Assembly: GCA_030278955.1 (NCBI GenBank)
Contig: JAOANR010000012.1
Coordinates: 29,877,977-29,941,976, forward strand
Direction of reading: 5' to 3'
Length of the DNA: 64,000 bases
Source of the DNA: Hygrophila difformis
Lineage: Eukaryota; Streptophyta; Magnoliopsida; Lamiales; Acanthaceae
The notes under the pieces were generated by a model. That model saw nothing but the letters and a program-made list of their open reading frames with translations. It was not told the DNA's origin and searched no databases. Shown here piece after piece: positions 22,662 to 33,578 of the stretch. The stretch's first letter is position 1. Each line of letters begins with the position of its first letter. The position numbers were made by a program, and so were the translations under genes.

Positions 22662-23143
22662 CGTGTATGCCCAAATTTCAATTTGCCGCCACCCCATACA
22701 CCATCCCCTCCAGCTCTTTGAATCTGCAAGGCCATACTGAATGTCCCGAGAGGAGTAATATTTGGAATGTCATAGTCAGCACATTCTTCATGATGCAGTT
22801 ATTGTGCTTCCAATGACGGTCCTTACCAATGCCGCCCATGCCAAATGTTGTATTTTCCAATACCTTCCAATTCCTGATTCGGACAAAATTGATAGGCCAT
22901 ACTCAATGTTCCCGAAAGGAGTAATTTTTTTAATGTCATGACCGCAACATTAACGTTGATGTTGTGATCGTGGTTACTGTTGATGCATGCCCAGTGTTCC
23001 ACAACAGCAACATTCACCCTGATGTGGCGCTTGTGATTCCGAATGTGGCACTCTTACCTATACCTCCCATTCCCCTGAAATGAAACTGCCGACTTACAAC
23101 ACTAACCTGCAGTTAAGCATCCAGAATATATAAATCATTAGAT

Positions 23144-23186
<43 letters not shown>

Positions 23187-25110
23187 GGGTGAATAATAAT
23201 AATAATAATAAACCATTAGATTTGTTATGTGAAAAACTGTAAAATTACCTCCAGTGAATAATTGTTGGGAATTCATCCTAGTAGCTCAATTTAACTCCCT
23301 TCGTTGATTACTCTCTGCAGCCTTCTGCACCATATGCAACCGAAATAAATGGTGCTATCTACGGTGCTGGTGGCTATGATGGGGACTGCAGAATTTTATC
23401 CTCTCGGAAAGCCGATTCTTCAAGCTCTGTGATGTAAGATTTGAGCTTGATGCATGGCCAGTGTTTAACCTGTCGCAACACGACCTATGTGGGACAGGCT
23501 ATACTCATGCTACACGAAAGGAGTAATATTTGGAATGTCACGATCACTACATTCATCCTGATGTAGTGATTGTGCTTCCAATTAGGGTCATTACCAATGC
23601 CGCCCATTCCAAATACATCCAAATTGAAGTTGAACACCAAAACCCTCATGTTTTCTCCAGCCACTGAAGTTGAACACCAAAACCCTGAATTGGAGGAGTC
23701 TTCTCAAATTGAAAGAGATTTGGAAGTGCATATCAGATGCATGGACATAGGGTCTTTAATAGAGTTGCCCAAGATTCAGGTGCCGTTTTGTCCTCCATCT
23801 CCATACCACCCACCAAGGCTTGCCCCTCTGAATGTTCTACGGTCCTAGTGCACCCGCTCCCGTTTTGACCCCTGAACAATGGGAGGTGGATCGAACCGTC
23901 GTCATTACCAATGCCGCCCAGGCCAATGTTTGTTGTTACAAACGTGGCGACCATGTCGTCTGCTCTTGTATTTGGGCAATACCTACAAGTAAACATTACA
24001 AAATAATATTAATAACGGCGATCAATACATTTTTGTAAAGTTAATGCTAATAATATGAATAGTAATAATAAAATTAATACGACTAATACCACTCTGGCCG
24101 CCTGAGTTTATATTGTGATCAATCCGCTGCTATCCTTTTCCCATTGGCATCTCGCATTGGCCACTGAACCGCCCAATTTCCTTTGGAATGTCGTGTATGC
24201 CCAATTTTCAACTTGCCGCCTCCCCATCCACTATCTTCGGCAGCTCCTTGTATTCATAGGTCATTCTCAACATTCCGAAATGAGCAATATTCGGAATGTG
24301 ACGACCGCAGCATTCACACTGCTGCGACGCTTGTGATTCCGAACGTGACACTCTTACCTATACCTCCCATTCCCCTGAAGTGGAACTGCGAAATGTTGAT
24401 GTCCCATGTGGCAAAATTCACCCAATCTCCGAAATGACCTACAGTTATCATAGCAAACATTGTGCACAATATGATATTAGTACGCGGCCAAATAATAATA
24501 ATAATAATAATAACAGTTAAGAAGACGCGCGCTAATTTTCTTTATCCAAAGGACATACTTATTTCTAGGTGGACACCACGCTAATGCTTGCCCCTCCGAG
24601 TGTGGTCATTGTGGACCTTCCACGGGGATAATGCCGACTTTAATTTTTCCTTCATGTCACCCCGATTGTATTTTCCAATACCTCCCATACCAACTGAAAT
24701 GGATGTACGAACTTGCAACAGTAACCTGTAGTACGAACTTGCAATTCTTCTCCCTATGTTCAACCTCTCTCAACCTCCCTAAACGGAAGGAGTAATATTT
24801 GGAATGTCGACTCGTAGTGTTTCTTCTCCCGATGCCCCTTTATTATGTCGGGCCATAGTGTTTCTTCTCCCTATGCTCAACCTCTCTCAGCCGACTGCTC
24901 TCTTTCCTCCATCTCCCTATTCCCAACCGTTTCATGAGTTCTACGGCTCCCGGTACACGCGTTGCCAAATCTATCTCTAGAATAATTTTCTGAACGGACA
25001 TTACCAATGCCGCCCAGACCAAGTGTGACGCGTGTGAGTCGAAGTGTAGCCATTACCAATGCCGCCCAGGCCTATGTTGTCTTTTCGAATGCCGCTCATG
25101 TCCAATTGTT
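22662..25110. repeat. Array of degenerate hairpin-forming repeats in the MULE
   Basis: A module recurs in the order AGGAGTAATATTTGGAATGT, an inverted-repeat arm pair ending in CTTCCAA or ATTCCGAA, then ACCAATGCCGCCCA or ACCTATACCTCCCA. Hairpins lie at 22762-22812, 22931-22975, 23530-23581 and 24290-24343, with a partial copy near 24790. The ACCAATGCCGCCC-like word recurs near 22827, 23065, 23593, 23906, 24356, 24677, 25005 and 25055. A longer direct repeat links 22662-22860 and 24188-24385 (both begin TCGTGTATGCCCAA). On the minus strand the copies keep one reading sense, (G/L)GGIG(K/N) and VTFQILLLS, but no copy is a long open frame. The origin is unknown. Confidence 0.7.
23148..23212. repeat. 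(AAT)n microsatellite
   Basis: Thirteen or so AAT units, then GGGTG, then more AAT units. Confidence 0.85.
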
Positions 25111-25639
25111 GTATTTGGACAATACCTACAGGTAAACATTACAAAATATTATTAATAATGGCGATCTAAAAAATTTAATTAATATTAATGCTAATAATAT
25201 GAATAGTAATAATACGAAATCAGTCACAATAAATTATTGATAATATTATTATCAATATTATCAATAATTATCAATAATTATTAAAAAAAATTAACCATTA
25301 TTATCGGTAATGGTAACTTATTACCATTATTGATAATGGTAAATTAATACTCATAATTTACCATTATTCAATTTATAACAAATTAGTATAATCAATTTAC
25401 AAATTTAACAAATAATTATTATGCTAACGAATAACACATAAATTTAATCAATTACAATTTATTAACAATTAAATTTATTAATAATTATTAACAAAATAAG
25501 TATATTAACAAGTTAATAAATGAAGAAATTTAAATGATTTAAAAACACCCCAAAAAATTTAAATTTAATCAATTAAATGTTTGATTAACAATTAAATTTT
25601 AAAAACGCTTTAATTAATAATATAATTTGAAAATAAAAT
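25111..25639. other. AT-rich spacer in the MULE
   Basis: A/T sequence with inverted AATTATTAATAATTA-type words. No gene. Confidence 0.5.
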
Positions 25640-25830
25640 AATGAGGACGTGGGCGGGAACCCAAGCGCGGACGCCCAGGGCAGGATCGAGCTCGCACCCA
25701 CGGAGTCGACGTCGAACCGCGGGTTCGAGCTCGATCCTGGCGGGTCGACGTCGACCCGCTTTAAGTAAACCCTGGGGCCGACTTGTTTTATTAGGAATTC
25801 CTACGTCGACCCCCCCCCCACCGACTCACG
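25640..25830. repeat. Internal GTCGAC-rich block
   Basis: It carries the same words as the MULE subterminal regions (GTCGACGTCGA at 25704 and 25744, GTCGACCCCC at 25804, GGGTTCGAGCTCGATCC), yet lies in the middle of the element, just downstream of the transposase stop codon. A C/T-rich stretch follows at 25817-25852. Confidence 0.6.
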
Positions 25831-26033
25831 CTCTCTCTCTCACTCTCTCTCCGGCGATTTTTTACGTTTTTTTCTGCCTGATCACCTTATGTATACCGAC
25901 TACTGCTCCCTTATGCACATTTTGATCCACACTTATCACTTTGAGTTTTTATTGATCTTATCGTGCCATTGAATTATAATAACAATAATAACAGTAACAT
26001 ATGACCGTCCCATTAATAACAGTTACATACACC

Positions 26034-28837
26034 CTAATAATAATAAGGAGCAGGCCCGTTTAGGTCAAAACTAAAGTTGGAATTGCAACAGTTCGTCGCA
26101 TCATGCCCCTCGCCGCCACATGATGCACATATCTGGGGTGTGGACGGTCCATACTCAGATGGTCCAGCACGATCGGGATTGGGGCCCGGACATCTCTTCC
26201 AATTATGGCCCACTAAGCCGCACGACCTGCACCTCTGTCGCCTTCTCGACCTGCGCGCTCCTTCCGGCCCGGATGGAATTCGACTTTCTTTTGGCCGACC
26301 GGCCTGCCGCGGGCAATCTGGCGGCAGGCACGTTGCACTAGCAATCCGGGTCGGTAAAATCCAGTCGTTCGGGTGCGGCATCGGATAAACTCTTGGTGTC
26401 CATGCGCGGACAAGCACCGAACGCTTGTAGTGGGGGGACGCATATGCGGTCTGCTCTTGATTCAAGGATCTGCAGTTATATGCAACCAATGTCAAACAGA
26501 CAATGCCCGAGATAGCTCACTACATTTAAAAATTTAATCTTACGCCTAATATCGGCGGGCACCTGATCGCTGCTGCTGCGTGGTGGCACGGTATGAGATT
26601 TTGTTGGAACCTCTGGCACGTGCATGTCTTCGCCGCCAGGTCCACTATGTACGCCTTGCCGTTTTGCTCCACATTGTACTCACAATTCTTATTTGTATCC
26701 TTCACTCTCAGGGTCGCTCCCTCATTTATCGACTTCATCAACTCCAAATGTGCCCAATCAGTCAACACGAGTGTTTTGCTGACCGCGTCATTGTGCCTCG
26801 CCGAGAACCATTCTGCTATGGTTGCACGAATTACGTCGAGCATTGAGGACACAGGTAACCTTCGTGCCCACCTCAAGCGCCTGTTCATACTCTCCACGGC
26901 ATTCGTCGTCATCATGTCATAACGACGGACCGGACACTTCACGCGTGCAAACTTTGCTTCCCCGACTTTCTCCATGAGATGCTTGTATGCACCCGGAAAC
27001 TGCTGCTTCAGGGTATCCATGTGTCGGTTGTAATCGGCAGTCTTGAATGCATAAGCAGCTTCAGTGAACAAGTCGGTCGCTCGAGTGCCATACTTCTGTA
27101 GATTGGACTTGATGTGCACGCAACATAGGACGTGGTGGGCTTGCGGTAACACCTGCGCAATCGCAGCTCTAATGGACTTATGACCGTCCGACACTATCAA
27201 AACATCTTTCTGCAAGTTTAGTGCCCGGTGTAACTGCAATAGAAACCACCGCCACGTTTCATTCGATTCGGTTGGCCCAACAGCAAATGCGAGCGGGAAC
27301 AAATTGTTGTTGCCGTCTTTCGTCACGGCCACAAACAGTGTACCCCTGTACTTTCCCTTTAGATGTGTCCCATCAATTGCTATGAAAGGCCTCATCAGTG
27401 GCCACCCCGCAATAGAGGCACCGAGTGCGAAGAAGGCCATCCCGAATTTCCCATCCCCATCCAGAACGTAATCCGTAACGGTTTTCTCGTTCGTCTCCTC
27501 CAGCATGTGTAAGTACGAAGGGATCATCTTAAATGACTCATCGTGATCGCCAAAAATTGAGCAGATTGCGTGGTTTCTTATCTTCCGGGCCATTTCTATC
27601 GAGATATTAACGCCCTTACGCTGCAGCTTAGCCTGGATCATCACAGGATCTAGCGTCTTCTCCTCGACAACTATTTCCGATGCATAATAGCTGCCCAAAT
27701 GTCTCGAGGGGAGTGTCGTCGGTTGTGGCCTGTCTGGGTCTGCGCTGCAAGAATGCGGAACCAATTTGTACACCTTCCAAAGCGATGCCGTTCCACTTGC
27801 TCGCATCTCAAATTCGCAATCTTCAACCTTACACCTCACCCAGTACCTCTCCTTATCCGACTTCCACGTGCGCATACCACACCGGGCACCCACAAGATAT
27901 TTTGTCAGCATCGCTTGCAACTTCGCCTTCGTTGCGAACATTGAGCCGACCGCGAATGATGAATCCACAGTATCGTCAACGTGCTCATCGACCAGCCTTT
28001 CGGGTAAGTCAAAGTGTGGCCGAGGGAGGTTCCACATCCCATGACTCATATCCGGGACAGTGTATACTTCTTCTGTCCTCGTCCAACGTGGATTATGACC
28101 AGCTTGCAGCCCTGGACGCCCCTCCCTCTCGATCCGTTCTTGATTCCGCTCTGTATCTCGCACAATACTGTAATAGTACTGAAAATCTCCCCAAGTCATG
28201 GGCATACGAAGCTCATCCTCACTCTCCGATCCCGAACTACTTTCTTCAGCACGGTCTGCATGACCATCGACCTCCAACCGCTCGGTCACTACTGCATCTC
28301 CGCATACATTCTCCACCGGCTCCGGCACATCTTCGATCCGCAACTGCCTTCCTCCTCCATGTGCTACACCGCGCCCATATCCTGCAAAATTACCCATACC
28401 GCTACTTCCGTCCACATTTCCCCGTACCACTCCGTACCCGTGGCTGCTCCCAGCTACATTTTCATTCCCGTATATATTTATTGTCGGTGTCGGGCCAAAT
28501 ATGTTGTCCATCACGCTTCCAGAATGTAGCTCAACGTACGACATGGTTCTTTGCGCGTCGTAGTTAGTTGAGTTCTGTGTCTCTTGTATCCCTTCAATTC
28601 CCAATAATATCTCAAACTTATAGAAAATACTGATGGGGTTAAGCGTTAACTGAGTACTATGGATACCAAGTAATCTCATGTAATGCAGCGTTAACATTTC
28701 TAAATTATTCATATTACGATGGATTTACGCAGCATTGCAAAATAAAACTTACGGTTTCGTCCTTGCTCTTCCTCGTCGTGTGGATGCCACTCGCCCTGGT
28801 ACCATGTGCTCCCGGTCAGTGACTCCCAGAATGACAT
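26034..28837 (-). CDS. Mutator-like (MULE) transposase, 846 aa, three exons
   Basis: It catalyses cut-and-paste transposition of the MULE around it. Proposed exons are 28753-28837 (start ATG at 28837, donor GTAAGT), 26563-28582 and 26034-26469. They join in frame to 2541 bp with no internal stop. Seen in order: a Gly/acidic N-terminal region; a MuDR-type DNA-binding domain (about residues 238-310, with RYWVRCKVEDCEFEMRA); the MULE catalytic domain with the expected acidic triad D432 (AIDGTHLKG), D494 (VSDGHKS) and E592 (TNAVESMN); a SWIM zinc finger (CTC..PCHHAAAAIR, about 682-700); then, after the short second intron, PHYKRSVLVRAW and two zinc knuckles (CRSCGLVGHNWKRC, CASCGGEGHDATNC). The 93-bp second intron is well supported by protein continuity. 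The first intron and start are likelier than starting at the ATG at 28544, but less sure. An intact frame suggests recent activity. GC content is far above the flanks. Confidence 0.9.
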
Positions 28838-28844
28838 TGCTACG

Positions 28845-30290
28845 TTTAGTCAATCACCCACACCTAATAACACATAAATTAACAATAATAATATTAGTAA
28901 TATTACTACTAATAATAAATAATATTATTACCAATAATATTAATAATAGTAATATAATTAGTTATAATAATAATACTAATAATAATATAAATAATTAATA
29001 ATATTACAAATAATAGTAATAATACTAATAATAATAATATTAGATTATAACCGAATTCAATAACCGACTTCAATAAAGAAAATAATAATGCTGATAAAAA
29101 AATAATAATAACATTAATAATAACAATAAGAATAAATTAATAATAACAACAGTAATAAAAATAATAATACTTATTCATAGTAATAATAATAATAATAGTA
29201 ATAAAATTAATAGTAATAAATAATATATTATAACTGTTATAATAATAATACATAATTATACTTAATATTAGTAATAAATAATAATAATAATAATAGTAAT
29301 AAAATTAACAATAATAAATAATATATTAAACTGTTATAATAATAATAAATAATTATACTTAATAATAGTAATAATAATAATAATAGTAATAATAATAATA
29401 ATTAATAGTAGTAATAAAAATAATAGTAATAAATGATAATATTATGACTGTTATAATAATAATAATTATTAGTACTTAATAATACTAATAAAAAATAATA
29501 ACAATAATAATAACGATAAATAAATAAATAATAATAATAGTAATAAGAGTAATAAAAATAATAATACTTATTATAATAGTAATATTCATAAAAACAATAA
29601 CAATTATAAATAAATAAATACTAATAATAATAATAGTCCTACCAATGAAATAAATAATAATAATAATAATAATAATACTAATAATCCTAATAATAAATAC
29701 TTATAACAGTTAAATAATACTATTAAATAATAATACTAATATTACTCCTACCCTAAACCGAAATAAAACAATAATTATAATAATAATAATAATAATTAGT
29801 ATCAATAATAAATAATACTAATAATAAATACGAATAAGATTTAATTAATGCTATTAAATAATAATAATACTAATAATTAAATACATTAATAATAATAATA
29901 ATAATAATAACAGTTAAAATAAATAATATTAATAATAATAATAATAATAATAATACCAACGAAAATATGAAAACAAACAAATTAAACCTTAGTTGTTCTA
30001 CTGTAATGATAATTAACAACATAAAACATAAAATTTAAGAAATAAATCCTAAAAATTAAGACTGTTTCGGCATTTTTAATACTAATATACCATATTTTTA
30101 ACTAAATTAATATTACTCATTGTGCTACTAACAATTACACATCTATATTTGGTATTAACATAAACACAAACAACACAAAAACAACATTTTAAACTAATAC
30201 TACAACATATTTAACTACTCACTGCATTTAAGCACTTAATAATCGGAATTACTAAACAAAGCATACTAAAAATTATACCTCACAGCAAAA
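28845..30290. repeat. Long (TAA)n-like low-complexity tract
   Basis: From about 28868 to 29970 the plus strand is almost only A and T, in TAA/AAT/ATA triplets with rare C or G. This lies upstream of the transposase start. Ordinary AT-rich DNA follows to 30290. No gene. Confidence 0.8.
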
Positions 30291-30829
30291 TTGAGGCAGT
30301 AAACAGCAACAATGCCCTTGGATCTCAAGGCTCCCTTCCAAAATGCAGCAACAATACTCCCTTCAAGTTTGAGAAATGAAGCTGTGCATGTGTGCAACTT
30401 AGATCTTAGATCCGAAATTTATTGACTTCAAATTAATGGTGGGTGGTCAGCAATTATTCCAGGTCGGAAGCGGGTTCGACATCGAACCCACCAGGGTCGA
30501 GACGACAACCACTGACCTCCGGTCCCCACAAATGGCAGAGAATCTTAGGAGGGGTCGAAGTCGACCCCAAAGGTTCGACTACGAACCGGGGTTCGAGGAT
30601 CCTCGACGGGTTCGTCAATGTCACGACCCCGACCCCGACCCTCTCTAATCTCACGAACCCGGGTTTCTTAATCCCCATTATTAATTAAGCCCGGGTTCGA
30701 CTTCTTCCAATGGGTTCGACGTCGACCCTGTTGTCGACCCAGGGTCGTTTTTGACTTTTCGGGCATAAAAGTATAGGTTTTTTGTCGGCGGTCAAAAAAG
30801 ATATTTGCAGGCCCCTGACAGGGCACTGC
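30291..30829. repeat. MULE right terminal and subterminal region
   Basis: The terminal inverted repeat (about 30660-30829) mirrors 21041-21200. The inner part (30460-30660) is rich in GGTTCGA and GTCGACCCC words. The region just inside (30291-30430) is of balanced composition and upstream of the transposase, so it may hold the promoter or a 5' leader. Confidence 0.75.
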
Positions 30830-31110
30830 AATTTGGCTCCCCCTTCCTAAATACCTCATCCATTCCCAATGCTTTGCTTCCTCTCCTTCAGGTATTTGTT
30901 TTGGTACATGTCACCAAATACCTCTCCATTGGAGAGGGCCTTAGGCCATCCCCAATGGGAGGTATTTGTTGTGTTGGCACTCCTAAATTCCTGTGCAGCA
31001 GGTATTTAGTTGATGGGGTGAAAGAATGGAATGAGATGGGTAGCTATTTAGCTACCTCATGGGCACGGGAAACAAGAAATAAATAAATATTTTCTTTGGT
31101 TGATGTGGTG
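30830..31110. mobile_element. Two Harbinger-type ends meeting at TTA
   Basis: A right end, ..CTCTCCATTGGAGAGGGCC, stops at 30940. TTA follows (30941-30943), and a left end GGCCATCCCCAATGGGAGG begins at 30944. Read in reverse, the first end is GGCCCTCTCCAATGG, so both are the same family. The other ends of these copies were not placed. Confidence 0.55.
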
Positions 31111-31590
31111 TGTGCAGATTTTGATTACTTTTTCTTTTTTTTTTTAACAAATTTTTATGTCCGTTGGTTTGTGTCTATTTTTAGAAAAAATAAATAGTAC
31201 TCATAAGGCCAAAATTAGTATTCATGTTTTTTCCCTATTATGTTTGGCTTGAATTTGTATTTTTTATATTTTATGTAATATAAATATTCTAAAATATTAT
31301 TTGAAGTTATTTATTTAAAATAATTTAAAATGTTAAATAATTAAAATAATTTAAAATTATTAATTATTTATTATTTATTCAAAAATTAAATTATTTTGTA
31401 GAATTGATAAATTAAAATGTAAATGATATAATAAATATAATAGTAAGTGGGTCCCCTAAATACCTACCTTTTGGGTATTATTGTTGGGGGAAGAGTTGGG
31501 TATTTAAGTATAGGTATTTAACTTTTGAGGTGGCGCTGACGTGGCACCTAAATACCTGGAGTGGAGGTATTTCCACTGGAGAAGGCCTTA

Positions 31591-32690
31591 TGACTAATCT
31601 GCTCCTTTAGGGACTATTTTAATTTAATTTTATTTTATCATATACTTCCTCGAAATAAATTGTCGAGTTTTTATTTAACATGTTTTATTTTTTAATAAGC
31701 GTTCTTTTTTATTTTATTTTTTCTGATATTTCACTTACTTTCTTATTTTTCTAATCATTTTATTTTATAAAACAGTACTAATAAATCGTATATTTTAAAA
31801 CAACTAATAAGAAAGAAGATATTAATCACTCTTTTAATACCAAAAGGAGCACGTTTTATACTTATAAATATTGTAGGATTTTTAATACCAAAAATCAGTT
31901 CATTTATTAAAAATATTGGTTTCAATTATTGATTAAACGGAATCTTCATGATCCTCTTCCGTTTTAGCTACTACATATCGTAATATAATTGGATCATTTC
32001 AAATTATATATAATAGAAGTAGTATTTCAAATTATATATAATTGGATCATATCGTAATATAATAGAAGTAGTATTTCAAATTATTTAATACTACTACATA
32101 TCCAAAGTATTTAACTAATTTCTTGTTTTAAATTTATTTATTTATTTATATTAATGAAATGTATCATTTCTGATTATTGTGGTTTTCTTGGTAAACCTCC
32201 ATAGGGTGCTTGTTTACTTTTACCTTGTGATCCTCATTGTTGACTTTTTCATTGCATCCTGTTGGGCTATGATCCCGGCCACTCAGTGAATCAACAATCG
32301 AGCATAAAGATTCAACAAGAAAAGATATACTCAAGTGTTTTCAGGTTTTATTGATTTCAACAACCAAACATCCATGAATCGCAAGATTGCGACCGAGGAG
32401 TCATTAATTTCAACAACCAAACATGTCTGTGTAACAATCTACAGGAATCAATGCAATGATATATTCAAATTAATAAAAGAGAAAAGAAAAAAACCACATG
32501 TTTATTTTTCGTTTTCTAACTTTATAGCTCATAAGTGGGAAATATTTAAATAAAATTGAAGATAAAATAATTGCTCAGATTCATAGTCGTGATTTGGGAG
32601 TAAGTTGTCCATATAGAGATAGTCAAATAAATAAATATTACTAATAATAGTTCGTGACAGGAACTTTTTATTATTCAATTATATTATATG
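31591..32690. other. Intergenic spacer
   Basis: No gene. A direct repeat of AGTAGTATTTCAAATTAT lies near 32017-32085. An imperfect repeat TTGATTTCAACAACCAAACA / TTAATTTCAACAACCAAACA lies at 32350-32421. Confidence 0.5.
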
Positions 32691-32696
32691 AAAAAG

Positions 32697-32860
32697 AATT
32701 TTTTTTCTGAACAGTCTATACATGGTAAGAAAGGGGTTGTGCAAGGTCATTCCACACAAATTATAAAAGAGAATAAAAAAGATGAATAGTGAACCGATTG
32801 GGAATCGAACCTCAACCTTCCGTTGGAAGTCTGATGTACATCAATCAAATGAAGGGTAAT
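32697..32860 (-). mobile_element. tRNA-derived SINE (family 1)
   Basis: On the minus strand, the head near 32855 carries GATTGATG and AGACTTCCAACGGAAGG. The B box is GGTTCGATTCCC (about 32812-32801). The body includes TAATTTGTGTGGAATG, and the 3' end runs to an A tail (plus-strand T run at 32700). It is close to the copy at 42180-42328. Confidence 0.7.
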
Positions 32861-32990
32861 AGTGTTTTTGACAAATTCCCTTAAAGATGTTGTAATATTA
32901 ATCCTAGAAATTACTATGAGTAGTTTCAATCCTGTTTTTGTGGAAATTCAACCTAATCCATTTAGAACCGGTCATTTTCATAATAAAATA

Positions 32991-33242
32991 CTCACTCCGT
33001 TTCAATAGCTTTGCAACATTAAATACAGGTACGCATGTCGATACACATTTTTAACGATTAATAACTTAAATTGTGTACAATAAAAAATTATAGAAAGTTG
33101 ATATTCTAAAACTATATGTTTAGACAAGATCTCACTTGACTATGTTTTTTCTTCCATAACTATGATGAAAATTTGAAACAAAGTTAAAATGTGAACAGTA
33201 CAAAAAATAGCAATTGTTGCAAAGCTATTGAAACGGAGGGAG
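32991..33242. mobile_element. Stowaway MITE
   Basis: Long terminal repeats: CTCACTCCGTTTCAATAGC on the left and CTCCCTCCGTTTCAATAGC (reverse) on the right, continuing through TTTGCAAC. TA lies on both sides (32989-32990, 33243-33244). The interior carries the shared MITE core. Confidence 0.93.
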
Positions 33243-33399
33243 TATTATTATTATTTTGTGGAAATTTTCTACCCATTAAGTCACATCGAATTTTCTCTTT
33301 TTACGCATTTTGTAAGTTGCATATGAATCCCTTATTAATTACTGTTATAGATATAGATAATCATATTCTAAGATACATTTTTGTTATACTTTTTATTAG

Positions 33400-33578
33400 A
33401 GTGCTTTTTTGAATGACCGGGTATCCCCAAACCACATTGAACCCAAAATAAATCCCTCGATGATCTACATGAGCAATTAAGGGCGCCTCTCCCAAAGCAA
33501 TTTTTCGCATATACAAGGCTCGAACCCGAAATTTGCTTAAACGATTAGAGCCTCAATCCACTCAAGCCAACTGATGTT
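33400..33578 (-). mobile_element. tRNA-derived SINE (family 2)
   Basis: On the minus strand: CAGTTGGCTTGAGTGGATT (head), TAATCGTTTAAGC, the B box GGGTTCGAGCC (about 33527-33517), GGGAGAGGCGCCCTTAATTG, then GTGGTTTGGGGATACCCGG. The second copy is at 45428-45570 on the plus strand. Confidence 0.8.

Larger units (their letters stand above)
21041..30829 (-). mobile_element. Large Mutator-like element (MULE), apparently autonomous
   Basis: The ends are inverted repeats of about 110-150 bp. The left begins AGTACCCTGTCAGG and the right, reverse-complemented, AGTGCCCTGTCAGG. Both share TATCTTTTTTGACCGCCGAC, TATACTTTTATGCCCGAAAA and GACCCTGGGTCGACAA. Inside, left to right: GTCGAC-rich subterminal DNA, AT-rich spacer, an eL15 gene fragment (22101-22420), hairpin repeats (22662-25110), an internal GTCGAC block (25640-25830), transposase on the minus strand (26034-28837), a long (TAA)n-type spacer and right subterminal DNA. 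I could not find a matching 9-11-bp target duplication at its ends. Confidence 0.85.
20480..31587. mobile_element. PIF/Harbinger-type element hosting a MULE
   Basis: The terminal repeats are about 150 bp. The left begins GGCCTTCTCCAGT and the right, reverse-complemented, GGCCTTCTCCAGTGG. Both continue through ACTCCAGGTATTT, GCCACCTCAAAAGTTAAAT and CAACAATAATACCC. The 3-bp duplication TTA (20477-20479, 31588-31590) is the PIF/Harbinger signature. No Harbinger transposase is visible; the original element was probably about 1.3 kb before the MULE landed. Tourist-like termini of a further copy meet inside at 30940. Confidence 0.88.

Noticed and set aside
22820..25080. GMGGIGK words as NB-ARC (resistance gene) P-loops
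   Set aside because: The glycine-rich word fits, but the TTLA that should follow is missing in all copies and no kinase-2 or GLPL motif is near. The word is part of a DNA repeat.
27680..28567. 295-codon plus-strand frame
   Set aside because: It is antisense to the MULE transposase, whose domains and catalytic residues are clear. The frame is a shadow.
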